From Alkalimarinus alittae (lineage in GTDB: Bacteria > Pseudomonadota > Gammaproteobacteria > Pseudomonadales > Oleiphilaceae), in contig NZ_CP100390.1 of NCBI RefSeq assembly GCF_026016465.1, positions 1,898,001 through 1,962,000 of the forward strand: a stretch of DNA of 64,000 bases, read 5' to 3'. Below the pieces are notes generated by a model. The model saw nothing but the letters and a program-made list of their open reading frames with translations. It did no database searches and was not told the origin of the DNA. The first letter of the stretch is position 1; every line of letters starts with the position of its first letter. Below, in pieces: positions 7,429-16,151 of the stretch. A program made the translations under genes and the position numbers.

Positions 7429-8828
7429 TGGATCCCGCAATACTGTCTAGAATGCAATTCGCCTTTACTATCAGTTACCACATAATTTTCCCTGCCATCA
7501 CCATTGGTCTTTCGGTGTATCTAGCGGTCATGGAAGGGTTGTGGTTAAGAACTAAAAAACCTGAGTATTTGCAGCAAGTAAAGTTTTGGTTAAAGCCGTT
7601 CGCAATCACATTTGGTATGGGGGTTGTGTCAGGTGTCGTGTTGTCTTATCAATTTGGTACTAACTTTAGTCGGTTCTCAGAAGTGGTCGGGCCGATTCTA
7701 AGTCCGTTGCTGGCCTATGAAGTGTTAACCGCGTTTTTTTTAGAGGCGGGGTTTCTTGGTATTATGTTGTTTGGCTGGAAGCGGGTCTCTCCAAAGGTTC
7801 ATTTTATGGCTACAGTGGTAGTTTGTGTAGGCACTCTAATGTCGGCTTTCTGGATTTTAGCGGCCAATTCATGGATGCACACACCGGCGGGTTATATTTT
7901 TCAAGATGGCCGTTTTGAAGCTGAAAACTGGCTCGAAGTGATCTTTAATCCATCATTCCCATATCGCTATTTCCACATGGTGATTGCGAGTTTGCTCTCT
8001 GCGAGTTTGATCGTAGCGGGAGTTAATGCTTTGTATCTAAGGCAAAAAAAGCATCAAGAATTTGCCCGAGTTGGGTTTTCTTTTGCTATGTGGAGTTTGC
8101 TAATACTAGCGCCTACTCAGGTGCTGATCGGTGATTTTCATGGGCTCAATGTGGCAGAACATCAGCCGATTAAGTTAGCCGCAATGGAGGGTATTTGGGA
8201 AACTGAGCGAGGTGCGCCTTTACGGGTATTTGCGGTGCCAAATAGCGAAACCGAACGGAACGATTTTGAGCTTTCGATTCCTAAACTCGCGAGCTTAATT
8301 ATTACGCATGATTCGGAAGGAGAAATTAAAGGGTTAAAGTCCGTCGCTAAGGATCAGCGACCGCCTGTGGCAGTTGTGTTTTTCTCGTTTAGAGTAATGC
8401 TGGGTTTAGGGGGGCTGATGTTGTTGTTGGCTGTGCTGGGAGTAGTGTTGAGAGTGAAGGGTCGGCTTTATATTTATAAACCGTTCTTAACTTTTGCAAC
8501 ACTTATGATTCCTTCAGGCATTATTGCGACCTTGGCCGGGTGGTATGTGGTTGAGGTGGGACGACAGCCTTGGCTAGTGCAGGGGTTGGTGCGTACCGAG
8601 GATGTAGTATCGATATTGCCGGCTGAAAATATTGCGTTTACTTTGGGCTTGTTTGTTGTTGTGTACGGGCTATTGTTTTCTGTCTATCTCTATTTTATTC
8701 GTAAGCTGGTTCGAAAAGGGCCGCCAGTTCTTTTGGGCGACGATGATAATCATCTGACAGATGATAGTGTTCAATTGGCCACTCTTACGCCTGTAATTGG
8801 GTTGGATGCTGATAAGGTGAGGACTTGA
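7428..8828 (+). CDS. cydA: Cytochrome bd-type quinol oxidase subunit I (CioA/CydA)
   Basis: This polytopic inner-membrane subunit carries the haems of a bd-type quinol:O2 oxidoreductase. Landmarks, counted from the upstream ATG at 7425, include His19 in ISYHIIFPA, Glu99 and Glu107 in EVLTAFFLEAGF, His184 in YFHMVIAS and the GRQPW motif. At about 467 aa it has a short quinone-binding Q-loop, as in the cyanide-insensitive oxidase (CIO) branch, rather than the long E. coli form. Two adjacent ATGs are possible (7425 and 7428); AGGAG at 7416-7420 spaces better to 7428. It follows the small peptide with overlap and precedes cydB by one base. Such oxidases tolerate nitric oxide and cyanide, which fits the nearby hmp. 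Confidence 0.94.
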   Translation: MDPAILSRMQFAFTISYHIIFPAITIGLSVYLAVMEGLWLRTKKPEYLQQVKFWLKPFAITFGMGVVSGVVLSYQFGTNFSRFSEVVGPILSPLLAYEVLTAFFLEAGFLGIMLFGWKRVSPKVHFMATVVVCVGTLMSAFWILAANSWMHTPAGYIFQDGRFEAENWLEVIFNPSFPYRYFHMVIASLLSASLIVAGVNALYLRQKKHQEFARVGFSFAMWSLLILAPTQVLIGDFHGLNVAEHQPIKLAAMEGIWETERGAPLRVFAVPNSETERNDFELSIPKLASLIITHDSEGEIKGLKSVAKDQRPPVAVVFFSFRVMLGLGGLMLLLAVLGVVLRVKGRLYIYKPFLTFATLMIPSGIIATLAGWYVVEVGRQPWLVQGLVRTEDVVSILPAENIAFTLGLFVVVYGLLFSVYLYFIRKLVRKGPPVLLGDDDNHLTDDSVQLATLTPVIGLDADKVRT

Positions 8829-8829
8829 T

Positions 8830-9819
8830 ATGGATTGGGCAATTACTTGGTTGATGATTTTAGGGTTTGGGGTCTTGATGTATGTGATTCTGGATGGATT
8901 TTCATTAGGCGTTGGTATCATTTTCCCATGGTTGAAAAGTGAGCAACAGCGAGGGGTTGCCATGCGCTCACTTTCTCATGTGTGGGATAGTAATCAGACG
9001 TGGCTTGTATTTGGTGGCGTTGTGCTGTTCGTTGCTTTTCCGCAAGCCTATGCTGTGGTGTTGTCGAAGCTCTATTTACCGGTAATGTTAATGTTGATCG
9101 CGTTAATATTTCGGGGTGTTGCTTTTGAATTTCGTTTTAAAGCCGAAAGCAGTCGTCGTTGGTGGGACTTTAGCTTTGCGTTTGGTTGCACTCTGGCAAC
9201 ACTCTGTCAGGGGATTATATTGGGAACGTTAGTGCAGGGGATTAAGGTTGATCCTAGTGTCTCAACATCTTGGCTTACTCCTTTTAGTGCAATTACAGCT
9301 TTGTCGTTATTAGCAGGGTATGGCTTATTAGGAAGTTGTTGGTTGATTCAGAAATCTGAAGGTGATCTGGCGCGACAAGCAAGAGCGATTGCGTTGCCGT
9401 TGTTGACCTGTGTGTTAGTTGGTTTGGTCATCGTATCGATATGGATGCTGGTAAAAGAGCCGACGGTAGCAGAACGCTGGCTCAGTACGCCCAACCTGTA
9501 TTTCTTGATGCCAATACCGGTGTTAACTGCGGTAGTGACTATTGCGTTAGTAAAAGCCATCAATGAGCCTGAAAAGCATCATTTAGTTCCGCTTTTACTG
9601 GCTATCGTACTGTTTGCATTAGCCTTGGTAGGGCTTGTCGTAGGGACCTTTCCATATATTATTCCTAGAGAGGTAACCATCTGGCAAGCCATTGCACCTG
9701 ATAGCACGTTATCGTTTGCGTTTGTCGGTGTGATGATATTCATACCTGTCATCTTGCTATATAACGCGTTTGCTTATCGGGTTTTTTGGGGTAAAACCAA
9801 TGAGGCGGATGGTTATTGA
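8830..9819 (+). CDS. cydB: Cytochrome bd-type quinol oxidase subunit II (CioB/CydB)
   Basis: This is the second, haem-free membrane subunit of the bd oxidase. The 329-aa protein has about eight or nine hydrophobic helices. The family signatures ILDGFSLGVGIIFPW near the N-terminus and WDSNQTWLVFGG (about 52-63) are present, as is an aromatic SSRRWWDF segment. It starts one base after the cydA stop with a GAGGA ribosome site, so the two are co-translated. No DUF2474 or CydX gene follows, nor the CydCD exporter genes needed for bd assembly, which must lie elsewhere. The sequence directly downstream contains a relic of the nsrR-hmp region. Confidence 0.94.
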   Translation: MDWAITWLMILGFGVLMYVILDGFSLGVGIIFPWLKSEQQRGVAMRSLSHVWDSNQTWLVFGGVVLFVAFPQAYAVVLSKLYLPVMLMLIALIFRGVAFEFRFKAESSRRWWDFSFAFGCTLATLCQGIILGTLVQGIKVDPSVSTSWLTPFSAITALSLLAGYGLLGSCWLIQKSEGDLARQARAIALPLLTCVLVGLVIVSIWMLVKEPTVAERWLSTPNLYFLMPIPVLTAVVTIALVKAINEPEKHHLVPLLLAIVLFALALVGLVVGTFPYIIPREVTIWQAIAPDSTLSFAFVGVMIFIPVILLYNAFAYRVFWGKTNEADGY

Positions 9820-9854
9820 TTATCTTTAACGTGATTAATTAGGTTGTTAAATAA

Positions 9855-9995
9855 ATGATTCATCACGTTGTTGTACCTTGCTCAGCACTCATCCCTTTGC
9901 TCATGTAAAGGGATTCTGTTTTTCGTGGTATCGGCCAAAGTGGATTAATTCATTGTGCTAATAACCATGTCTCGTTACAAATTAAGCCTGAGCAT
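9855..9995. pseudogene. Decayed fragment of the nsrR-hmp locus
   Basis: Bases 9886-9964 align with the 3' end of nsrR (about 1500-1578), including a gap-free 42-base stretch at roughly 75% identity; weaker similarity continues leftwards into the nsrR downstream flank (from about 9855). Bases 9966-9995 then match hmp 2288-2317 perfectly (30 of 30). The orientation is the same as at the intact locus. The junction falls in a short shared ATAA, as expected if about 700 bp (most of nsrR, the promoter and the first 80 hmp codons) was deleted. No open frame remains. Confidence 0.75.
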
Positions 9996-10226
9996 GAGCC
10001 CCTTTATAGCAGTCCTCACATTGTTATAGGTAGGTTGTTGATAAGTAAAGCTATTTGATCGCTCAATTTTTTGACTATCTGCCATGCTTTCGCGGCATCT
10101 TTAGATACAGTCCCTCCCCGTTTTGTAATAGACTAATGATAATTTGATTCACAATGCCGTCGAAGTTAATCAGTCATGACGAACCAAGTCGATGGTACCG
10201 ATACGTTCAATGCTAGGAAGGGTTCA

Positions 10227-11267
10227 ATGAAATACCGAAAATTAGGCAAAACCGACCTTGATATTAGTCTTATTGGCTTAGGCACGATGACTTGGGGCTG
10301 GCAAAATACCCAAGATGAAGGTTTCGAGCAGATGGATTATGCATTGGAGCAGGGGGTTAATTTTTTTGATACTGCAGAAATGTATGCTATACCGCCGAGT
10401 GAGGAGCACTTTGGTACTACCGAAACGATTATTGGAAACTGGTTTGCATCGAGATCAAATCGGGACAAAGTGATTTTGGCCTCAAAGATTACAGGGCCGG
10501 GGTTTACATGGCTGAGAGAGGGTAACAATCAAATCAATAAAACCAATATTTTAGATGCGGTTGAAGGGAGTCTTAAACGATTAAAGACCGATTATATCGA
10601 CCTTTATCAACTGCATTGGCCTAACAGGGGGTCTTATCACTTCGGTAAAACGTGGGCGTTTGATCCAGCCTTTGACGCTAAGGCTGAAGAAGAAAACTTT
10701 CTAGAGGTGTTGAATACCTTTCAAGGGTTAATCAAAGAAGGAAAGATTCGTCATATAGGCTTGTCTAATGAAACGGCTTGGGGCATGAGTAAATGGCTAC
10801 AGTTAGCTGATCAGAATGGTCTTCCACGTATGGCGTCTATTCAGAATGAATACTCTCTACTGTGTCGCCACTTTGAACCAGACCTAAGTGAAGTCGCGCT
10901 GCATGAAAACTGTGGTTTATTGGCTTGGTCGCCGCTAGCACGGGGTATTTTAAGTGGTAAATACCTGAATGGGGCACAACCTGAAGGCGCAAGATTAACA
11001 CTAGAAACTCGACCAGAGCATCGTAAGGGGCCATCTGTTGATAATCCGACAAAGCAATATATTGAGCTCGCGAATCAGCATGATCTAGATCCTTGTCAGA
11101 TGGCGCTAGCGTTTGTGAATAGTCGTCCTTTTGTGAGTTCTAATTTAATTGGCGCCACTACCATGGAGCAGTTAAAGTCGAACATTGATTCTATCTCGGT
11201 GACACTTTCTGAAGAGGTGCTGGCAGGAATTGAGCATATTAGACGTACATTGCCAGTGCCGTTTTAA
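10227..11267 (+). CDS. tas: Aldo/keto reductase, Tas family
   Basis: This is an NADP(H)-dependent aldo/keto reductase of the (beta/alpha)8-barrel fold. The chosen start gives 346 aa, the length of E. coli Tas, and the typical opening MKYRKLGKTDLDISLIGLGTMTWG. The catalytic residues are recognisable: Asp and Tyr in FFDTAEMYAIP, Lys in ILASKITGP and His in LYQLHWPNR. An earlier in-frame ATG (10176) would add 17 unrelated residues, while the ATG at 10227 has a strong GGAAGG ribosome site. The physiological substrate is unknown; Tas was found as a multicopy suppressor of tyrosine auxotrophy in E. coli. It is a single-gene unit ended by the terminator at 11292. Confidence 0.88.
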   Translation: MKYRKLGKTDLDISLIGLGTMTWGWQNTQDEGFEQMDYALEQGVNFFDTAEMYAIPPSEEHFGTTETIIGNWFASRSNRDKVILASKITGPGFTWLREGNNQINKTNILDAVEGSLKRLKTDYIDLYQLHWPNRGSYHFGKTWAFDPAFDAKAEEENFLEVLNTFQGLIKEGKIRHIGLSNETAWGMSKWLQLADQNGLPRMASIQNEYSLLCRHFEPDLSEVALHENCGLLAWSPLARGILSGKYLNGAQPEGARLTLETRPEHRKGPSVDNPTKQYIELANQHDLDPCQMALAFVNSRPFVSSNLIGATTMEQLKSNIDSISVTLSEEVLAGIEHIRRTLPVPF

Positions 11268-11291
11268 CCTATATAGTCATAAAGTATTACC

Positions 11292-11320
11292 AAGCCCGTT
11301 TATAATTAAGCGGGCTTTTG
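11292..11320 (+). terminator. Rho-independent terminator after tas
   Basis: The stem AAGCCCG/CGGGCTT surrounds an AT-rich loop and is followed by TT. It lies 24 bp after the tas stop and before the dnaX promoter region. Confidence 0.75.
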
Positions 11321-11406
11321 GTAAGCAAATTTATCTTATAATTATTCTGAATCTTCGCCAAGACATGGTAAGCTTGCGTTGTCGTTTTCTCAGGTAAAAT
11401 AAACAA

Positions 11407-13572
11407 ATGAGTTATCAGGTTCTCGCAAGAAAGTGGCGCCCCCAGAGCTTTAAAGAGATGGTGGGGCAAGAGCATGTTCTTAAGGCGTTAATAAATTCGC
11501 TTGACCAACAAAGACTACACCATGCTTATTTATTTACTGGCACCCGCGGTGTTGGTAAAACGACCATTGGGCGTATCTTAGCTAAGTGTCTTAATTGCGA
11601 GACCGGAATCACGTCTGTCCCTTGTGGTCAGTGTGGTGCCTGCAGAGAAATTGCCGAGGGCCGATTTGTCGATCTAATTGAAATCGATGCAGCCTCTCGT
11701 ACCAAGGTTGAAGATATGCGTGAGTTGCTGGATAACGTCCAGTACTCTCCAACAAGAGGGCGGTTTAAGGTATATCTGATTGATGAAGTCCACATGCTTT
11801 CATCATCCAGTTTTAATGCATTACTTAAAACACTTGAAGAGCCGCCTGAGCATGTAAAATTCCTTTTTGCTACCACTGACCCGCAAAAGCTTCCTGTTAC
11901 TATTTTATCTCGATGCCTTCAATTTAATTTGAAGAATATGCCACCTGAAAGAATTGTAGGCCACCTTAAAAATGTTCTAGGGCAGGAGCAAATTGACTTT
12001 GAGGATAGTGCGCTTTGGCTCTTAGCTCGATCAGCCGATGGCAGTATGCGAGATGCATTAAGTCTTACGGACCAAGCGATTGCTTACGGTAACCATACAC
12101 TTGCTGAACGCGATGTTAGCGCGATGTTGGGGTCGATAGATCAAAAGCAGGTATATCGAATCATTGAGGCGGTAGCAAACTCGAATGCGGCGAGTGTATT
12201 GCAGGAAGTCTCAGCGCTTGCTGAGTTTTCTCCTGACTATAGTGCGGTGTTAGCTAATGTTATTTCTGTTTTACATCGAGTCGCAGTTGAGCAAGTCGTG
12301 CCGGGTAGTACCGATAACTCTATGGGCGATCAGGTGCAAATTGCCGAGCTGGCAAAGGCATTGACGGCTGAAGACGTACAGCTTTTTTATCAAGTTGCGC
12401 TAGTAGGGCGTAGCGACTTACCTATATCGCCTGATCAGCGAGCGGGACTAGAAATGGTTTTGCTAAGAATGTTGGCCTTTCAGCCCAATATTGACTGTAA
12501 TATTCCAAAAGTTAAGCTTAGCAATCATGACTCTCCAGTTAATAGCCCCTCTATACAGGAAAAACCTGAATCAGATGTTGCCAGTACTGACTCAGAACTC
12601 GCTAATCAAGGTTCAGACCTCACTTCAACAAACGAACAGGCTAGCAAGCCAAGTGTTTCTGACGTGCAAGACGCATCTGTCAATCAGGGGGCGACTGAAG
12701 CGTCTGCTAATATAGAGTCAAATACAGTAGAGGGCGCGACCGAAGAACAAGCAGCGTTAGAGCAGGCACCTCTAGAACAAGCACAGACAGTCGCTAGTGA
12801 ACCAGCGTATTCAGAGTCATCGCTTGTAGAGTCAGCACCTTCCCACGTCGAAGAAGCCTCGTTAGACAATGCCTCTCAGCCGCCTGAAGGGCACCCCGCG
12901 TCTGATGAGTTTGTTGGTGAGGGCTCATATGAAGATAGCACTTATGAAGATAGCACTTATGCGGGTGGCGACTATGACGATAATGGCTTAGATGATCATT
13001 ATTTGCAGTCGCAGTCTAGCGACGGGTTAACTCAAAAAAAAACAGCGGAACTTCAAGTAGCCCCTAGCCAGCAGGCTTCAACGTCGCCTGAGCCAGAACC
13101 AGGCGTAAGCCAGCAAGACACTATTGCGGCCTCTGTGTCTGCTGCTATCGAAGAGTTAGCCCCTGAATCAAACGATATCAATGCTTTTTTGCCGATGGAT
13201 AACCCTTGGCCACATATATTGCCGTTGCTTAAATTAACCGGTATGACACAAAATTTAGCGGCTAATACCAGTTTGATCCTAGAGCAAAATAGGGCGGAGC
13301 TATGTGCTGCAGAGGGTAACTATAAGCTACTGACCGATACACATAAGTCACGAATTATCTCAGCATTTAAGTCGTTGTTTGGCGATAATTTTAACGTCGA
13401 TTTTTCGTTAGGCCGTACAGAGGTTGAAACACCCGCAGAATGGAAAGATAGGAAGAAAGAAGAGCGTTTAGCGCTGGCGATTTCTTCAATTGAGACAGAT
13501 CCAAACGTGGTCACTCTTGTAAATAAGTTTGATGCAACCATATTAACATCAACGGTAGAGCCTTTAGATTAA
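11407..13572 (+). CDS. dnaX: DNA polymerase III tau (and possibly gamma) subunit
   Basis: This clamp-loader ATPase of the replicative polymerase is 721 aa. Walker A GTRGVGKT is at 45-52, the zinc ligands are Cys64, Cys73, Cys76 and Cys79, Walker B is LIDEVHML, and the SRC sensor-1 motif follows. A long acidic, low-complexity linker (about 370-590) includes a doubled YEDST repeat. It is followed by the tau-specific C-terminal domain (from about 595, FLPMDNPWPHILPLLKLTG) that contacts the polymerase. An A9 run at 13034-13042 lies in the linker; slipping back one base there would add eight codons and stop at 13065, giving a gamma-like protein of about 553 aa. It heads the conserved dnaX-ybaB-recR group. 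Confidence 0.96.
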   Translation: MSYQVLARKWRPQSFKEMVGQEHVLKALINSLDQQRLHHAYLFTGTRGVGKTTIGRILAKCLNCETGITSVPCGQCGACREIAEGRFVDLIEIDAASRTKVEDMRELLDNVQYSPTRGRFKVYLIDEVHMLSSSSFNALLKTLEEPPEHVKFLFATTDPQKLPVTILSRCLQFNLKNMPPERIVGHLKNVLGQEQIDFEDSALWLLARSADGSMRDALSLTDQAIAYGNHTLAERDVSAMLGSIDQKQVYRIIEAVANSNAASVLQEVSALAEFSPDYSAVLANVISVLHRVAVEQVVPGSTDNSMGDQVQIAELAKALTAEDVQLFYQVALVGRSDLPISPDQRAGLEMVLLRMLAFQPNIDCNIPKVKLSNHDSPVNSPSIQEKPESDVASTDSELANQGSDLTSTNEQASKPSVSDVQDASVNQGATEASANIESNTVEGATEEQAALEQAPLEQAQTVASEPAYSESSLVESAPSHVEEASLDNASQPPEGHPASDEFVGEGSYEDSTYEDSTYAGGDYDDNGLDDHYLQSQSSDGLTQKKTAELQVAPSQQASTSPEPEPGVSQQDTIAASVSAAIEELAPESNDINAFLPMDNPWPHILPLLKLTGMTQNLAANTSLILEQNRAELCAAEGNYKLLTDTHKSRIISAFKSLFGDNFNVDFSLGRTEVETPAEWKDRKKEERLALAISSIETDPNVVTLVNKFDATILTSTVEPLD
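13034..13042 (+). other. A9 slippery run in dnaX
   Basis: Nine consecutive As in the reading frame CAA-AAA-AAA-ACA form an A-AAA-AAA heptamer suited to -1 slippage. Bacterial dnaX genes often make gamma this way, by ribosomal frameshifting in E. coli and by transcriptional slippage on A9 in Thermus. The -1 frame reaches TAG at 13065-13067, just before the C-terminal tau domain. Confidence 0.6.
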
Positions 13573-13634
13573 CACTTATATGTAAATCAAAGACTCTGGG
13601 TAAGAAATAGATATTACAGGCGTACGAGGTTGTT

Positions 13635-13961
13635 ATGATTAAAGGTGGAATGGGTGAGCTGATGAAACAAGCTCAAAAAATGCAAGAGCAGTTTCAAAAG
13701 ACACAAGAAGAACTCGCAAATGCAGAAGTCTTTGGCGAGTCTGGTGCTGGCATGGTTAAAGTTGTAATGACCGGTCGCCACGATGTTAAAAAGGTCACCA
13801 TCGACCCCTCTTTACTACAAGAAGATAAAGAATTGCTTGAAGACTTATTAGCAGCGGCCGTAAACGATGCTGTCAGAAAGGTTGAAGAAAACAGTAAAAG
13901 TAAGCTTTCAGGTATGACTTCGGGTATGGAAATGCCTCCTGGTTTTAAAATGCCATTTTAA
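13635..13961 (+). CDS. ybaB: YbaB/EbfC nucleoid-associated protein
   Basis: This 108-aa DNA-binding protein of the YbaB/EbfC family forms tweezer-shaped dimers that coat the nucleoid. The N-terminal helix is rich in Lys, Gln and Met ([21 protein letters not shown]), followed by the family core [21 protein letters not shown] and a Gly/Met/Pro-rich tail. Its place between dnaX and recR is conserved widely across bacteria, which makes the call secure. It probably shares the dnaX transcript; only about 60 bp separate the genes. Confidence 0.95.
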   Translation: MIKGGMGELMKQAQKMQEQFQKTQEELANAEVFGESGAGMVKVVMTGRHDVKKVTIDPSLLQEDKELLEDLLAAAVNDAVRKVEENSKSKLSGMTSGMEMPPGFKMPF

Positions 13962-14070
13962 TCACTACTATTCTTGGCGACTGATGTGTCTAACGCGTGA
14001 GTGTATAACGACTAATAAAACATCAGTTTGCTAGAATAATTCTGCCTTCTTTAGATATGAAATTTTAATT

Positions 14071-14673
14071 ATGAGTTTTAGCCCTCTAGTTGATGAACTT
14101 ATTGAATCTCTTCGATGCTTACCGGGTGTCGGGCACAAATCAGCCCAACGAATGGCATTACAGTTATTGGAGAGAGATCGTGATGGCGCTATTCGATTAT
14201 CCAATGCATTAGGTGAATCTGTTGTGGGTGTTGGCCGCTGCCAAAAATGCCAAAACTTAACAGAGGTAGACGTCTGTAAGTTGTGCTCGAATGAACGCCG
14301 TAATAATGGCCAGCTTTGTATTGTCGAGACACCTTCAGACTTATTAGCATTAGAACAATCTGACACGTTTAAAGGACGCTATTTTGTCTTGATGGGGCAC
14401 TTATCTCCGATTGATGGAATCGGGCCTGAAGAAATAGGGCTGGATAAACTAATGCGACTGGTATCTGAGGCGGCTATTAAAGAGGTAATCTTAGCAACAA
14501 ATTCCACTATAGAAGGCGATGCAACGGCTTTTTATATAGCTGATTTACTAGAAGAGCAAGACGTTTTAGTTACCCGTATTGCACATGGCATACCTGTTGG
14601 CGGACAGTTAGGTTACGTTGACGGTGGTACGCTCGGTCATGCCCTGACAGGCCGTAAACCCATTGATAATTAG
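14071..14673 (+). CDS. recR: Recombination mediator RecR
   Basis: This 200-aa protein works with RecO (and RecF) to load RecA on gapped single-stranded DNA coated by SSB. The N-terminal helix-hairpin-helix is visible as RCLPGVGHKSAQRMAL. A four-cysteine zinc finger lies at Cys57, Cys60, Cys69 and Cys72. The Toprim domain follows, from about residue 80, with YFVLMGHLSPIDGIGPEEIG, and the C-terminal Walker-B-like region includes RIAHGIPVGGQLGYVDGGTL. Length and motifs are standard. It is third in the dnaX-ybaB-recR row. Confidence 0.97.
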   Translation: MSFSPLVDELIESLRCLPGVGHKSAQRMALQLLERDRDGAIRLSNALGESVVGVGRCQKCQNLTEVDVCKLCSNERRNNGQLCIVETPSDLLALEQSDTFKGRYFVLMGHLSPIDGIGPEEIGLDKLMRLVSEAAIKEVILATNSTIEGDATAFYIADLLEEQDVLVTRIAHGIPVGGQLGYVDGGTLGHALTGRKPIDN

Positions 14674-14695
14674 TAGACAGAAAGCAGAGCAATAT

Positions 14696-15850
14696 ATGAG
14701 TAATTTTGGGTGTTCGTTTAAGGTTGAGATAATCAGAGACACCAGTCGCCTACAAGAAAAGTTACTTTACTGGCAGCGCTTGCCTTTTATTGCGATTGAT
14801 ACTGAGTTTGTACGTGTAGACACTTTTTACCCATTAGCAGGGTTGATTCAGGTCGCTGATGACACGGGGATATACCTAATAGATCCGCTCGATATTGACG
14901 AACTTACGATTCTTAAGCCGCTTTTAATCGGTGACACTATAAAAGTGATGCACTCAATGAGTGAAGATATCGTATTGTTTCAGACCATTGCGGACTGCAT
15001 GCCGCAGAATATATTTGATACCCAAATTGCCTGTGCCTTGTTAGGTCAGGGCATATCATTAAGTTATCAGAAATTTATTGAACTCTATTTAGGGTTAGAG
15101 ATAGACAAGGGTGAAACCCGTTCGGACTGGTTAAAGCGCCCGTTGAGCGACTCTCAACTAGAATATGCAGCAAAGGATGCTCACTACCTTTATCAGGCTT
15201 ATCCACAGCTTGTTGCTCAGCTTGAAGAACGCAATTTAACTGGTATCGTCCAGCAAGAATGTCATTTGATAAACCTCGGTATGACAGATACTGAGGAAGA
15301 CATGGATAATTATTATTTAAAGATCCGAGGTGCATGGAAGTTTCCGGTGGCACATCAGGCGATACTTAAAAAGCTTTCATCATGGCGAGAGCGCGAAGCC
15401 CGAAAAAGGAATAAGCCTCGAGGTAGAATTATTAGTGATAAGCAGTTTCTAGAGCTTTTAGAGTGCATGCCTAAAAATGTTAGCACGCTACAAGCAACCA
15501 GAGTGTTTAATTCTGGGCAGCTGCGAAGATATGGTGAGTATGTCATATCGGTCATTAATAACCCACCTCAGGTTAGTGCTGATTTTAAGCCAATACCTCG
15601 TTCTCTCAGTGGTCAAAAGTTAGATTTATATCGTTCGCTGAAGAAATCTGTAGAGGTTATTGCTGAATCGTTAAATATAGCCCCTGAATTGTTAGGAAAA
15701 AAACGTTTATTGGAGCAATATGTCGCACTCATATTTGCTAAAAACGTTAAACAAGAAGAAGTGGCGCTTCCTGAAGTTTTCGGGGAGTGGAGAATCAAAC
15801 TACTAAGTAACGCCTTTAAAAAAATTGTAAAGAGTAAGTTTAATGACTGA
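14696..15850 (+). CDS. rnd: Ribonuclease D
   Basis: This 3'-5' exoribonuclease trims tRNA and other stable RNA precursors. The DEDD exonuclease domain shows Asp35 and Glu37 in IDTEF, Asp in HSMSEDIVLF, and the Asp/Tyr pair in the YAAKDAHYLYQ motif (DEDDy type). One HRDC nucleic-acid-binding domain follows (about 200-280), then the usual C-terminal extension. I chose the ATG at 14696 (384 aa). An in-frame TTG at 14663, overlapping the recR stop, would add 11 residues without improving similarity. The 3' end overlaps ycgL by eight bases. Confidence 0.93.
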   Translation: MSNFGCSFKVEIIRDTSRLQEKLLYWQRLPFIAIDTEFVRVDTFYPLAGLIQVADDTGIYLIDPLDIDELTILKPLLIGDTIKVMHSMSEDIVLFQTIADCMPQNIFDTQIACALLGQGISLSYQKFIELYLGLEIDKGETRSDWLKRPLSDSQLEYAAKDAHYLYQAYPQLVAQLEERNLTGIVQQECHLINLGMTDTEEDMDNYYLKIRGAWKFPVAHQAILKKLSSWREREARKRNKPRGRIISDKQFLELLECMPKNVSTLQATRVFNSGQLRRYGEYVISVINNPPQVSADFKPIPRSLSGQKLDLYRSLKKSVEVIAESLNIAPELLGKKRLLEQYVALIFAKNVKQEEVALPEVFGEWRIKLLSNAFKKIVKSKFND

Positions 15851-16151
15851 GAAACGCCTGATTTGTTCTGTTTACAAAAGCTCAAAAAAATCTGAGATGT
15901 ATGTCTATATCGATAAGAAAAACGGGTTAGACGTATTGCCTGAAGAATTGTTGGCGTTTTTTGGTACCCCTATTCATGTATTTGATATGTTGTTAACGCC
16001 AGAAAAAAAATTGTCTCGGGTCGATTCAGCTAAAGTATTATCAGAGATAGCTGAGAAAGGGTTTCTATTGCAGATGCCACCTGTTGAAGACAACTTCATG
16101 CCGGGTGTTATTGAGTTTAATAAAAAACTTAAAAACGATGAAGATCAGTAA
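15843..16151 (+). CDS. ycgL: YcgL-domain protein
   Basis: This 102-aa protein has the YcgL fold signature CSVYKSSKKSEMYVYIDKK near the start, the central LPEELLAFFG and VFDMLLTP segments, and a C-terminal GFLLQMPP motif. The family is small, soluble and of unknown biochemical role, and it is commonly found between rnd and ycgN in Pseudomonas and relatives, as here. It overlaps the end of rnd by eight bases and ends immediately before the ycgN start, so the three are likely co-translated. Confidence 0.9.
   Translation: MTEKRLICSVYKSSKKSEMYVYIDKKNGLDVLPEELLAFFGTPIHVFDMLLTPEKKLSRVDSAKVLSEIAEKGFLLQMPPVEDNFMPGVIEFNKKLKNDEDQ

Noticed and set aside
7425-8828. E. coli-type cytochrome bd with a long Q-loop
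   Set aside because: The protein is about 467 aa and has no insertion in the Q-loop region, so it belongs to the short-loop, cyanide-insensitive branch.
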